Shown here in pieces: positions 27,902 through 37,443 of a stretch of 64,000 nt of DNA. Position numbers and translations under genes: made by a program. Numbering within the stretch: the first letter of the stretch is position 1; every line of letters starts with the position of its first letter. The notes under the pieces were generated by a model, which saw nothing but the letters and a program-made list of their open reading frames with translations, was not told where the DNA came from and did no database searches. This DNA comes from an uncultured Butyrivibrio sp. (lineage in GTDB: Bacteria; Bacillota; Clostridia; Lachnospirales; Lachnospiraceae). Where the stretch lies: assembly GCF_947169445.1 (NCBI RefSeq), contig NZ_CAMVPU010000009.1:43324-107323 (forward strand), given 5' to 3'.

Positions 27902-30376
27902 TTAATCGTTTTTCTTGACCTTTTTTAATACAAATCCCACATATACTCCTGCTAATATAATTCCAATAGCACTCATGATCAGTCCTGCCTTAAGTCCCTC
28001 AGGAGTATAGGTTACTCTTATCTCATGAACTCCGCCTGATACAGGAATCGCCATAAGCCCATAATCAGCCTTGATTATGTCAGTATCTACGCCATCAACC
28101 GTGCAGCTAAAGCCTTCTGTACATGGGACAGAGAAAAACACAAATGTCGCATCAGGAAGATTGTCTGTGGTAGCTGTAAATCCATAAGTATCAGTTTCAA
28201 ATTCTGTGCAGGCGTTTGCAGCTCTTTTCTTACATTCATCCGTAAAATCAAGGTAGGAAAGCTCATTACTAAGGATATCCTCAGCAGTCATCTCTGAAAT
28301 AGCCAGCTGATCAGCATATTTAAGCGCATCTTCATCCGAAATGATAAGAACTCGGGCCAGTTCATAATCATATTCCTCTGCATCAAGATCTTCCCACTCG
28401 GATTCTGTAATGTAGTAGTCAAAGGTAAATCCCATAGGGATATAGTTGAGATTCTCGAATACATCAAAGCCATTTTCATTCTTAAGGAAATTATATCCCG
28501 GTGTTCCTTCGCCCTTTTCAAAGATTCTGTTCTTGCTGATATCGGCATTTTCAAAATAGTATCTCGCGGAAAGAATCGCTCTTGCACCAACTCTTTTTAC
28601 AGGAAGATTTGTCTCTACTGTACGTGTAATTCCGCAGCTTCCGTATAGAAAATCAAAAATCTCAGAAGGCACAGTACTAAGGAAACAGTGAATAGAAGGA
28701 ATGCCCCATACCATATCGTAATTGGTGGATGTACTATCAACCTCGCCTCTGCAAAAGCTGCTCTGATCTACATCGACCTTATTAAAAAGCATCTGCTCCT
28801 GCCACTTATTTTTACCCCTGTCACTAATAATTCCACTTCCGTTCTTGATAGGTACAAAGGTTGCAAGAACACAGCTAATTATAACAGCAAACAGAATAAC
28901 ATTATCTCTGATTCCCTTTGAATTATGGCAGTTCGTCTTGGTTTTTTCCTCCTTAAATGCAGCATTCTTCGGCAAAAGAAATGCAATCGCAAGGAGCATG
29001 GTAGAAAGGAACGCTGTTCCCACTACATCCCGCATGAAAATAGTATTATTATCTGTCATGTTAAAGAATACCATTTCCCCGGAATCATTTTTGGAAGGAA
29101 GCAGGTAAACAAGCAGGAAGAACAAAAACATAAGCACCGCTATAACAGCGCCTTTTTTAAACTGAGGTGTCTTCCCTCTCTCAACAGCCTGAGCAGTCAT
29201 AAGGCACATGATCAGAATTGGCATGTAGTACCATCTGGCATAATAGGATGAATTAAACATAGAAAAAGCTGAGTTTAATACCGGGATAAAAGCTGCAATA
29301 AAGGAAAGTAGCAGCATTGTCTTTTCCCAGTTTTTCTTTCTCCTGTTTAAAAGGAAATATGCAATCACACCTGACATTCCAAACAGCGGAATATAAGCTG
29401 CAAGGGATGCATTTTTTACCGTGCCGGTATAGAAAAGTGTTCCCTTTCCGATGATATCCGGAAGCATTGAAACGCTCTTTATGATATCCCATAAAAGCTT
29501 CTCACTTGGATAAATCAGCATATTATAGCCATTTATATAATTATCCAGTCTGGTGTTGCCTTTGATTCCGGCGTAGGCCTGAAGCAAAAATACTCCGGCA
29601 ATCATCACACCCAATATACCGCCGAGAAGAGCCTTATTAAACATTCTAAGGTTATTCATAAGGCTGTTATGAATGCCATATCTAACAACGAAATACACAA
29701 CCAGAAAAATGATCTGCCCAAAGAAGAAATAATAGTTTACTATGGACATGTAGGTGGTCATAAGGGCAAAGGCAAGGAATTTAAACCCAGCCGGATCTCT
29801 TTGGCCATCTTTCCTATCATCTACGTTCATCAGATTCTCAAAGGTTAAAAGATAAAGTGGAAAAAAAGCCACCGCATCAGTAAAATGATTGAACACTATA
29901 TTGCAGGCATTGAATCCTGAAAAAGCATACAGATAACCGCCAATCATGGCATACTGATACTTGGTAACATATCTTCGAATGTAAAGGTATGCGCACAAAG
30001 CTGCGAAAGCATATTTCAGAGCCATCAAAAATGGCATAAGATAAGGAATCGCACTTTCATCGAAAAGTGTCGTAATCCAAAAGAAGGGGCTACCCCACAG
30101 ATAAAAGGAAAAATCTCCTGACATAGTACCGCCAAGATCTATATTCCAGTTCCAAAAAAGCTCTCCACTTTTCACTGCCCTATGGGCAGCTATATAAAAT
30201 GGAATCTGCTGAACGTTATAATCACCATAATAAAAAAACGGAAGCCCCCTCTTAATAAAGATTGGAAGCACCGCCAAAACATACATCAAAAAAGAACTGG
30301 CAAACACGATAACCGGTACATACCAGGACTTTTCTATTCTATTCTTTTTTAAACTATCGCTAATCATCACAAACAT
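27902..30376 (-). CDS. YfhO family membrane glycosyltransferase
   Basis: An 824-residue protein with about a dozen hydrophobic helices over residues 20-500, an extracellular domain rich in acidic and aromatic residues (about 510-790), and a final helix (MSAIGIILAGVYVGFVLKKV). The segment YYGDYNVQQIPFYIAAH near residue 52 resembles the acidic loop of GT-C enzymes. In Bacillus subtilis YfhO transfers GlcNAc from a lipid carrier to lipoteichoic acid, with CsbB making the carrier. A CsbB-like gene lies 2 kb downstream, across leuCD. The acceptor glycan here is unknown. Confidence 0.82.
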   Translation of the reverse strand: MFVMISDSLKKNRIEKSWYVPVIVFASSFLMYVLAVLPIFIKRGLPFFYYGDYNVQQIPFYIAAHRAVKSGELFWNWNIDLGGTMSGDFSFYLWGSPFFWITTLFDESAIPYLMPFLMALKYAFAALCAYLYIRRYVTKYQYAMIGGYLYAFSGFNACNIVFNHFTDAVAFFPLYLLTFENLMNVDDRKDGQRDPAGFKFLAFALMTTYMSIVNYYFFFGQIIFLVVYFVVRYGIHNSLMNNLRMFNKALLGGILGVMIAGVFLLQAYAGIKGNTRLDNYINGYNMLIYPSEKLLWDIIKSVSMLPDIIGKGTLFYTGTVKNASLAAYIPLFGMSGVIAYFLLNRRKKNWEKTMLLLSFIAAFIPVLNSAFSMFNSSYYARWYYMPILIMCLMTAQAVERGKTPQFKKGAVIAVLMFLFFLLVYLLPSKNDSGEMVFFNMTDNNTIFMRDVVGTAFLSTMLLAIAFLLPKNAAFKEEKTKTNCHNSKGIRDNVILFAVIISCVLATFVPIKNGSGIISDRGKNKWQEQMLFNKVDVDQSSFCRGEVDSTSTNYDMVWGIPSIHCFLSTVPSEIFDFLYGSCGITRTVETNLPVKRVGARAILSARYYFENADISKNRIFEKGEGTPGYNFLKNENGFDVFENLNYIPMGFTFDYYITESEWEDLDAEEYDYELARVLIISDEDALKYADQLAISEMTAEDILSNELSYLDFTDECKKRAANACTEFETDTYGFTATTDNLPDATFVFFSVPCTEGFSCTVDGVDTDIIKADYGLMAIPVSGGVHEIRVTYTPEGLKAGLIMSAIGIILAGVYVGFVLKKVKKND

Positions 30377-30488
30377 AATCCTTGAGTCTATTAAAATATG
30401 CGTACTATTAAATGATAGTCTAATTAAATACTTTTGACAATGTTCATCGATATAAGCTTTTTATAGCGGTAATATCCAAACTAAAAAA

Positions 30489-30512
30489 TGCAGTTCCCGG
30501 ACGAGAACTGCA
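30489..30512 (-). terminator. Terminator downstream of ilvC
   Basis: An 8-bp perfect stem (TGCAGTTC with GAACTGCA) with an 8-base loop is followed on the minus strand by TTTTTTAG. It lies 36 bases past the ilvC stop. Confidence 0.85.
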
Positions 30513-30547
30513 CTTTTATAATTGTCAGCGCTATATATGTCTAATAA

Positions 30548-31576
30548 TCAGTTATTGATAAGCTTATCAGATTCATTGTTCCAGCTGTAGAGCTTTCTGA
30601 TTTCCTCACCAATCTTCTCTGATGGATGCTCAGCATGAAGCTTTCTCATAGCCTGGAAGTGTACCTGGCCGCCAGCCTCTGACATATCAAGAAGGAATTC
30701 CTTAGCGAAAGTTCCATCCTGGATATCAGAAAGAATCTTCTTCATTGTCTTCTTTGTCTCATCAGTAATGAGCTTAGGACCTGTTACATAATCACCGTAT
30801 TCAGCAGTATTGGAAATTGAATATCTCATTCCGGCAAAACCTGACTGATAGATAAGGTCAACAATAAGCTTCATCTCGTGAACACACTCAAAGTAAGCAT
30901 TTCTTGGGTCATAACCAGCCTCAACAAGTGTATCGAAACCAGCCTGCATAAGAGCACATACACCACCACAAAGAACAGCCTGCTCACCAAAGAGGTCAGT
31001 TTCTGTCTCTGTTCTGAATGTTGTCTCAAGAAGACCTGCTCTTGCTCCACCGATTCCTGCGCCATATGCCAGTGCAAGATCAAGTGCCTTACCTGTAGCA
31101 TCCTGTTCTACAGCCACAAGACAAGGTGTACCCTTTCCAGCCTGATACTCAGAACGAACTGTATGTCCAGGAGCCTTAGGAGCGATCATTGCAACATCTA
31201 CATCCTTAGGAGCCTTGATAAGTCCGAAATGTACATTGAAGCCATGAGCAAACATAAGCATGTTACCAGGCTGAAGGTTAGGCTCGATATCCTCTTTGTA
31301 CATCTTAGCCTGCTTCTCATCATTGATAAGGATCATGATGATATCAGCCATCTTGGCAGCTTCCTTTGTGTTATAAACCTTAAGTCCCTGTGCCTCAGCC
31401 TTAGCTTTGCTCTTTGAGCCTTCGTAAAGACCGATAATAACATTGCATCCGGAATCCTTTAAGTTAAGGGCATGAGCATGTCCCTGTGAACCATAGCCGA
31501 TAATTGCGATTGTCTTGCCCTCAAGTAATGAAAGGTTACAATCTTCCTGGTAAAAAATGCGTGCATCCTGTGACAT
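30548..31576 (-). CDS. ilvC: Ketol-acid reductoisomerase
   Basis: A 342-residue class I enzyme. The NAD(P)-binding motif is IIGYGSQGHAHALNLKDSG. The metal-binding helices include EQAVLCGGVCALMQAGFDTL. It makes dihydroxy acids in valine and isoleucine synthesis. ilvN lies 76 bases upstream in the same direction with no terminator between them, so they are probably co-transcribed. Confidence 0.97.
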   Translation of the reverse strand: MSQDARIFYQEDCNLSLLEGKTIAIIGYGSQGHAHALNLKDSGCNVIIGLYEGSKSKAKAEAQGLKVYNTKEAAKMADIIMILINDEKQAKMYKEDIEPNLQPGNMLMFAHGFNVHFGLIKAPKDVDVAMIAPKAPGHTVRSEYQAGKGTPCLVAVEQDATGKALDLALAYGAGIGGARAGLLETTFRTETETDLFGEQAVLCGGVCALMQAGFDTLVEAGYDPRNAYFECVHEMKLIVDLIYQSGFAGMRYSISNTAEYGDYVTGPKLITDETKKTMKKILSDIQDGTFAKEFLLDMSEAGGQVHFQAMRKLHAEHPSEKIGEEIRKLYSWNNESDKLINN

Positions 31577-31652
31577 AAGTTATCCTCCGTATTCTAAGTT
31601 TATACTCCTCATTAAAAAGGTTAATAAAAGACTTTATCGAAATAAAATCTGT

Positions 31653-32156
31653 TTATTCATCTAAATAAATAATGTTATCAGTTCCTCTTCCAAGTCCTGC
31701 AATTCCCGTTCTTGCAAGTTCCAGGATCTCTCTTCCCTCAAGAAGTCGTAAGAATGCATCTATTTTGGACTGGTTACCTGTAATCTCTATTATCAGTGAG
31801 TCAGGGCTTACATCAACTATATTGCCTCTGAAAATATTGGCAGTTGCCAGTATGCTCTGCCTGTCTTCGGCTTCACATCTAACCTTAACCATAGCAAGTT
31901 CTCTATATACACTCTCCTCAGGAATAAGTTCATGAATATCCCTGACATCGACCAGCTTGGCAACCTGCTTCTCAATCTGCTCCAGAATGACATCGTCCCC
32001 TGATGCAACTATTGTAATTCTCGTAAATCTAGGATCTGCCGTCACACCGGCTGTAATGCTTTCGATATTGTATCCCCTTCTGGAAAACAGCCCTGATATT
32101 CTCGAAAGAACACCTGATGTATTGTCTACCAAAAGCTGAAAGACTTTTTTCTGCAT
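31653..32156 (-). CDS. ilvN: Acetolactate synthase regulatory (small) subunit
   Basis: About 167 residues. The N-terminal ACT domain reads LVDNTSGVLSRISGLFSRRGYNI, and a second ACT-like half follows. It confers valine feedback on the catalytic subunit. The catalytic subunit gene (ilvB) is not adjacent, which is unusual. GGAG lies 8 bases before the ATG at 32156 and only 2 bases before the ATG at 32162, so the shorter form is preferred. Confidence 0.92.
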   Translation of the reverse strand: MQKKVFQLLVDNTSGVLSRISGLFSRRGYNIESITAGVTADPRFTRITIVASGDDVILEQIEKQVAKLVDVRDIHELIPEESVYRELAMVKVRCEAEDRQSILATANIFRGNIVDVSPDSLIIEITGNQSKIDAFLRLLEGREILELARTGIAGLGRGTDNIIYLDE

Positions 32157-32332
32157 TTTCATCTCTCCTCAATCCCGGTCAAATCCAGTATTTGTCGCGA
32201 TACTTTCGCGATTTAAACTGCAAAATTTACATTGCTGTTCCCGTGGGATTTTTGCCATATTTTTGTATGTTTTTTAATGCTTTAATATATTTTTTCAAGC
32301 TTCAAACATGGTTTTGAACTAATTTATATCAA

Positions 32333-32360
32333 ATTATACCACTCATAATTACTCTGTCAA
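32333..32360 (-). promoter_or_regulatory. ilvN-ilvC promoter and long leader
   Basis: The -35 TTGACA (32355-32360), a 16-base spacer and -10 TATAAT (32333-32338) are both consensus. They leave a leader of roughly 165 bases before ilvN. The leader has paired TCGCGA palindromes near 32197-32213 and a 29-codon frame (32169-32258) that has no ribosome-binding site and no run of branched-chain codons. No T-box sequence or terminator hairpin was seen. Confidence 0.8.
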
Positions 32361-32427
32361 CATATTTTTCTTTTTAGCTTTAAACTCTTAACATTTTACA
32401 GTATTAAAGTGTGCTGTACAAAAAACA

Positions 32428-32452
32428 GGGCATGAGTATTTCACTCATGCCC
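32428..32452 (-). terminator. Terminator downstream of topB
   Basis: A perfect 10-bp stem (GGGCATGAGT with ACTCATGCCC) and 5-base loop is followed on the minus strand by TGTTTTTTG. It lies about 60 bases past the topB stop. Confidence 0.88.
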
Positions 32453-32513
32453 TATACATCTTCCACTGTGTCTGATGCGATGTTTTCTGATCTTAAAGCT
32501 TTTGTCTCAATGA

Positions 32514-35500
32514 TCAATTATCAAAATTAAAGACTATATTATAGTTCTCATCAAAAACAAGCTTTGCATCAAAGGTTGTACCTTTTTTACTAATAAAGCC
32601 GGAAATCTTATCTGTTGTCTTTTCTGTGACGAGCTTAGTGAAGTCTTCTTTGCTAAGTGAAACACCAGCTACCTTTCCTACAAAAAAGCGGCATCCTTCT
32701 TCGCCTTTTTTGTATTCTTCGCATCTATATCCCAAATGCCCCTTTATTATCTGCTTACCGCAAATAGGACATTTTAAGTTTTCCATAACTTCGTCTTCAT
32801 TTTCAAAGACAAATTTTATTCCGCTTACCTTACCATCTTCGCCCTTACTCAAAGTGAGTTTAGCGTCAAAAGGCTTTCCGCTTTTTGATTTAAAGCCACT
32901 TATCTGCTGAGTAATTCCATTTTGTAATAGTTCTTTTACCTGTGCGTCCTTTAATTTCAGTCCGGCTATTGCCCCTATATTGAACGAGCAGCTGTTCTCA
33001 GGATCATCTTTCTTGTAATTCTTACAGCCATATCCAAAGGATGTCTTAACAATCTCTCCGCCGCAAAGAGGACATACAGCTCCTTTTAAGACCGGAGCCT
33101 CAACATTTTCAAAATCAAATGTAATCTCGCTCTTTCCGTCTTCACCTTTCTTAACAACCAGACAGGCATCAAACTTCTTGTTTGTCTTACCTTTGAAGCC
33201 CCTTATGGTTCCGGTATGACCATTTTTTAGAAGTTCGATCACATCCTTTTCGGAAAGCTGTTTCTGACATATTTTACCAACAAAAAACTTACAGGACTGC
33301 GGATCATCAGCTTTAAAATTCTCGCAGCCAAAGCCTTTTGTTTTTCTGATTATTCGGCCTCCACAATCAGGACAAACAACATCAGGTAAGTAATCCGGCT
33401 CAACACCGTCAAAATCAAAGGTAATCTCTTTTTTGCCATCTTCCGTATCCTTCATGACCAATTTGGCGCTGAAAGGAGTGTTTGATTTAGACTTAAAGCC
33501 TTTTATAACTTCTGTTTCCTCACCACTAATTAGTGTCTTTACCTGCTCCTCGGTAATCTTTTTTCCTGCTATTTCACCAATGTAAAAATAACAGCCGCCC
33601 TCTTCTTTACTGCGATTTTCACAGGAAAATCCATTTGCAGTTTTTATTATTCTTCCGCCGCAGGCAGGACATTTTACATTCTCCAAATATTCTGTCGGAA
33701 CATCGTCAAAATTAAAACTTATGGAATATTTGCCGCTTTCATCTTTACCAAGTAAAAGACTGGCACTAAAATTCTTTTTATTCTTACCGGAAAAACCTTC
33801 AATCACGCCAGTTTTTCCATCAGTAATAAGTTGTTTTACGGTTTCCTCATCCAGATCCTTACCGGCAATTCTTCCAATACAAAATGAACATTTTACCTGT
33901 TCATTAAAGTAATTACTACAGCCATATCCAAAGGATGTTGTTGTGATATCTCCACCACAAACAGGACATTTGACACCAATAGGTTTTCGCGCAGCAATTC
34001 CCTTGGATTCTTTTCCCGTAAACTGATTGATATGAGCAACAATATCGGTAGTAAGATCTTTTTCAATAAGCTTGGAGGTTTCACGCCTGATATAGTCTTC
34101 CAGCTTAACCCTATAGTCTTTGCAGTTTACAGAGCCATTGTATATGCCCTCTAAGCCTTTTTCCCAACTGGCTGTCATCTCAGGATTCAAAAGAGTCGGT
34201 ACTGAAAGATTTACAACCTCATAAATCATCTCACCAAGATTTTCCGGCGTAATAATCTGATTTTTGCTCTGATTCAGATACTTATTGTCGATCAGCTTCT
34301 GGATAATAGCCGCTCTGGTCGCAGCAGTACCAATACCCTTCTTCTTGATCTGTTCCCTTAGTTCTTCATCCTCAATCAAATTTCCGGCGTTCTCCATCGC
34401 TATAACCAGATCGCCCGAAGTGTACCTCTTTGGAGGAGCCGTAGCTCCTTCTTTAAGCATATAATCGTTGACAGTTATAGCATCGCCTTTGTTTGCGTTC
34501 TCAACAAACTTAAGAAATTCCTCCTTGGATACACCAACATCTTCTTCATCCTCAGAACCACTTCCACCATTTTCGGCCTTTCTATCCTCAGCGTTCTTCT
34601 CGTTTGGAATACCAGCAACCGCAAGATATCCAGGCGAAGTCAAAACCTTAGAGGAAGCAAAAAATTTCTCATCTCCAACTGCAATCTGCAATTTAGCAGT
34701 CTTATACTCGGCAGAAGGATAAAAAATCGAAATAAATCTTCTGCAAATAAGAAGATATACATTTTTTGCCAAAGGCGATAAAGAATTAAGTGCTCCGGTC
34801 TGTCCTGTAGGAATGATGGCATAATGGTCAGTTACCTTGGAATCATCTGTATATGGAGATTTCTCAATTCCTTTGTATCTTCCATTTTGCAAAACATAGT
34901 CTACGTGCTGTGATACTTCATTTACTCCAGAAAGGCCCTTAACATTTTTATAAATTTCTTTAGCCACGGCCGTAGTAAGAACTCTTGCATCTGTTCTGGG
35001 ATAGGTAGTAAGTTTCTTTTCATATAATTCCTGAGCTATTTCAAGTGTCTGGGAAGGACTTATCTTAAAACGCTTTGTGCAGTCCGCCTGAAGCTCAGTA
35101 AGGTTATAAAGAAGTGGTGCTCTCTTCTTACTGTTTCCAGTTTCAATACTATCAATTACAGCCTCTTTACCACGAAGGGAGTCTATTAGCTTTAGGGCAT
35201 CTTCCTCTTTCTTAAAACCATTTTCTTTGTATAATAGTGGGGATTCAAAAAAGGCTGAACCTGCTACAGCCTTCCACTCAGCCTGAATATTGGCATCAGA
35301 AAAAGAACCTACAATTCTGAAAAACGGTGTCTTTTCAAAGTTCCTGATTTCTCTTTCTCTTCTGACAACCATTCCCAAAACGCAGGTCATAACTCGACCA
35401 ATAGCTATAGCTGTGTAGGACTTTGTGGCAGCAGCATCATTTATGAGCTTCCCGTACTTTACAGAAAGAGCTCTGGAAAAATTGATTCCGAGGCTATAAT

Positions 35501-36005
35501 CCTCTATAGCTCTCATGATTCCCGACTCGCCTAAAAGCGCATAATCAGACATAGGCTTCGCCTGCTCAATTCCACGCTTTACCTCTTCATCGGTCATGGA
35601 ATCTATCCAGACTCTAAGCTCTGTCATGCCATCACGGACACCACCATAGTTTCGGATATTTTCCTCTATAGTCTGTCCCTCTTTTCCCGAGTCACCTGCC
35701 CAATACACAGTGTCAATATCTTCTCTGTGAAGAAGATTATTGATTAGCTTATACTGGTCTGCACTATTTTTAATTACTCCATACTTATAAGTGGCTGGAA
35801 GAAATGGTAAATCTTCCAGCCTCCATTTTTTGTACTTAGGATCGTACTCTTCCGGATACACCATTTCGACCAAATGACCAAAGCACCATGATATTACGTA
35901 CTGATCATTTTCAATGTATCCATTCTTATTACCGGAAACATTCAGAACTCTCGCAAAATCTCTTGCCACTGAAGGTTTCTCTGTTATTATCAATTTTTTA
36001 GCCAT
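32514..36005 (-). CDS. topB: DNA topoisomerase III with five C-terminal zinc-ribbon repeats
   Basis: A 1163-residue type IA topoisomerase. The TOPRIM domain starts KLIITEKPSVARDFARVL. The catalytic tyrosine is in LTTYPRTDARVL, near residue 335. The core ends near residue 660. The remainder, about 490 residues, is five tandem modules of about 100 residues. Each has a CPxCGG or CPxCGK pair, a G-F/Y-x-C knuckle, an IxGFxxK stretch and a short beta segment. Most TopB proteins have fewer such modules or none. The enzyme relaxes and decatenates DNA. Its start overlaps the upstream ATPase-like gene by 8 bases. Confidence 0.93.
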   Translation of the reverse strand: MAKKLIITEKPSVARDFARVLNVSGNKNGYIENDQYVISWCFGHLVEMVYPEEYDPKYKKWRLEDLPFLPATYKYGVIKNSADQYKLINNLLHREDIDTVYWAGDSGKEGQTIEENIRNYGGVRDGMTELRVWIDSMTDEEVKRGIEQAKPMSDYALLGESGIMRAIEDYSLGINFSRALSVKYGKLINDAAATKSYTAIAIGRVMTCVLGMVVRREREIRNFEKTPFFRIVGSFSDANIQAEWKAVAGSAFFESPLLYKENGFKKEEDALKLIDSLRGKEAVIDSIETGNSKKRAPLLYNLTELQADCTKRFKISPSQTLEIAQELYEKKLTTYPRTDARVLTTAVAKEIYKNVKGLSGVNEVSQHVDYVLQNGRYKGIEKSPYTDDSKVTDHYAIIPTGQTGALNSLSPLAKNVYLLICRRFISIFYPSAEYKTAKLQIAVGDEKFFASSKVLTSPGYLAVAGIPNEKNAEDRKAENGGSGSEDEEDVGVSKEEFLKFVENANKGDAITVNDYMLKEGATAPPKRYTSGDLVIAMENAGNLIEDEELREQIKKKGIGTAATRAAIIQKLIDNKYLNQSKNQIITPENLGEMIYEVVNLSVPTLLNPEMTASWEKGLEGIYNGSVNCKDYRVKLEDYIRRETSKLIEKDLTTDIVAHINQFTGKESKGIAARKPIGVKCPVCGGDITTTSFGYGCSNYFNEQVKCSFCIGRIAGKDLDEETVKQLITDGKTGVIEGFSGKNKKNFSASLLLGKDESGKYSISFNFDDVPTEYLENVKCPACGGRIIKTANGFSCENRSKEEGGCYFYIGEIAGKKITEEQVKTLISGEETEVIKGFKSKSNTPFSAKLVMKDTEDGKKEITFDFDGVEPDYLPDVVCPDCGGRIIRKTKGFGCENFKADDPQSCKFFVGKICQKQLSEKDVIELLKNGHTGTIRGFKGKTNKKFDACLVVKKGEDGKSEITFDFENVEAPVLKGAVCPLCGGEIVKTSFGYGCKNYKKDDPENSCSFNIGAIAGLKLKDAQVKELLQNGITQQISGFKSKSGKPFDAKLTLSKGEDGKVSGIKFVFENEDEVMENLKCPICGKQIIKGHLGYRCEEYKKGEEGCRFFVGKVAGVSLSKEDFTKLVTEKTTDKISGFISKKGTTFDAKLVFDENYNIVFNFDN

Positions 36006-37374
36006 TCGTTAATTCTTCTATCCCAATCAACTTAAGGCTCTGTGGTGATTTGTACGCTGCATCTATCAGCCATGGATCAAAGCCTACAGTTGAAAAGAGA
36101 TAGATAACATCTCCCTCAAGTCTTGCTTTTCTAGCGTCAGAATGCAATTTAACGTAGTCCGCATGCGTTGCCTGTTTTCCCCAGAAACACATGCCAAAAG
36201 CAGTATCTCCTGTGTCGCTTTGGGCAATAAAATCTATATTGCCCTCTTTGCCAATCCATTCTCCCTCTTCGCTTATCTCAAATGGGAACCGGCCCCGCTC
36301 TTCTTCCTTGAAGATATATTCCCTGCAGATCTGCTTAAAGTATTCATTGACATATTCTTGCATTCCCGCAGATATAAATATATCATAAAATTTGTCTGTC
36401 GACATCACCATAAGGGCGCTCTCATTTGGATAAATAAATCTAAAGTAGAAATTTACCATAGGATCGCCTATCTTATAGACGCCTTTCATAACATTCTCTC
36501 TGCCGGCATTTCCAAAAGAATAAGCCTTGTAAACAAAGTCATGCTGAATAAGGGTTTTTAAATACACTGAAATTTTTGCTCTGGAAAACCCTGTAATATG
36601 ATAAAGATCGTTTAACTTATTTACACCCCTTGCCATCTCAGCCAAAAGAGTGTGATAAACTGCCGTTTCTCTCAAATTCTGCTCAGTAAGCCTGATAGCT
36701 TCTCCGTGCAAAAAGGATTTCTCAGAGATAATATTTTTGCAAATATTCTCCTTAAAGGATAATGAAGAGTCAAAATGCTTCCAAAGCTTAGTCTGGCCGC
36801 CAAGTACCGAATAGCTCATTACAGCATCCTTGTAAGACATTTCGGGGTAATTGGATCTTAATTCTGAAAACGGAAGCGGCTTCATTTTCCTGAAATCAGC
36901 AATAGATCCTGCAACATTTCCAAGACTTGCAACCATTCCGTTTTCAACCCAGTTAATATCATTACTAAGCAGAATGACGAGTATCTGCCTTTCTTTGCCA
37001 TGCTTCTCCACAAAGTCACACAGCTTTTTCATAAACTCATCAGTGATTCTGACAATATCCTCAAAATGTCTGATTACCAATATAAGCGGGCTGTTGCCTG
37101 CCACTGTAAGGCAAGCTTCAAATATCTCGCTGTAATCAGGATATTCACTGATTTTGACTCCCATTGCAGAAAGCTCTTTTCCCCACAAGTATTCCTGTTC
37201 CTTGACAGATGCAGATCTTGCCGAATAGGCTATAAACTTTCTGTTAGCAACAAATTTTTCAAACAATTGTTTATGCTCAATATTCCTATGGCCATAAACC
37301 ACAAGAATATTGGATAAACCACTTTCGTAATATCTGTTTAAAAAATCAAGATCTTTTTGTCTTAAGTCTTCCAT
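35998..37374 (-). CDS. ATPase_2/DUF234-type protein with degenerate active sites
   Basis: A 458-residue protein with the layout of archaeal-type AAA ATPases: N-terminal P-loop domain, winged helix (HITGFSRAKISVYLKTLIQ, about residues 255-275) and C-terminal DUF234 nuclease-like domain. The P-loop position reads VVYGHRNIEHKQLF instead of a GRRRVGKT-type motif, and the Walker B position LILVIRHFED lacks a DE pair. In DUF234 the expected E-x-K position reads GMCFWGK. It therefore looks like a pseudoenzyme. It overlaps topB by 8 bases, so a functional link to TopB is likely. The family call rests on overall layout. Confidence 0.7.
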   Translation of the reverse strand: MEDLRQKDLDFLNRYYESGLSNILVVYGHRNIEHKQLFEKFVANRKFIAYSARSASVKEQEYLWGKELSAMGVKISEYPDYSEIFEACLTVAGNSPLILVIRHFEDIVRITDEFMKKLCDFVEKHGKERQILVILLSNDINWVENGMVASLGNVAGSIADFRKMKPLPFSELRSNYPEMSYKDAVMSYSVLGGQTKLWKHFDSSLSFKENICKNIISEKSFLHGEAIRLTEQNLRETAVYHTLLAEMARGVNKLNDLYHITGFSRAKISVYLKTLIQHDFVYKAYSFGNAGRENVMKGVYKIGDPMVNFYFRFIYPNESALMVMSTDKFYDIFISAGMQEYVNEYFKQICREYIFKEEERGRFPFEISEEGEWIGKEGNIDFIAQSDTGDTAFGMCFWGKQATHADYVKLHSDARKARLEGDVIYLFSTVGFDPWLIDAAYKSPQSLKLIGIEELTNG

Positions 37375-37443
37375 TTGTTGTCATCCACCGTTAGCTATGA
37401 TTGAAGCAATATCATATTACGGCAAATATACCTGACTATAATA

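Noticed and set aside
32169..32258. Leader peptide upstream of ilvN
   Set aside because: The 29-codon frame has no RBS and no concentration of Leu, Ile or Val codons, so translation attenuation is not supported.
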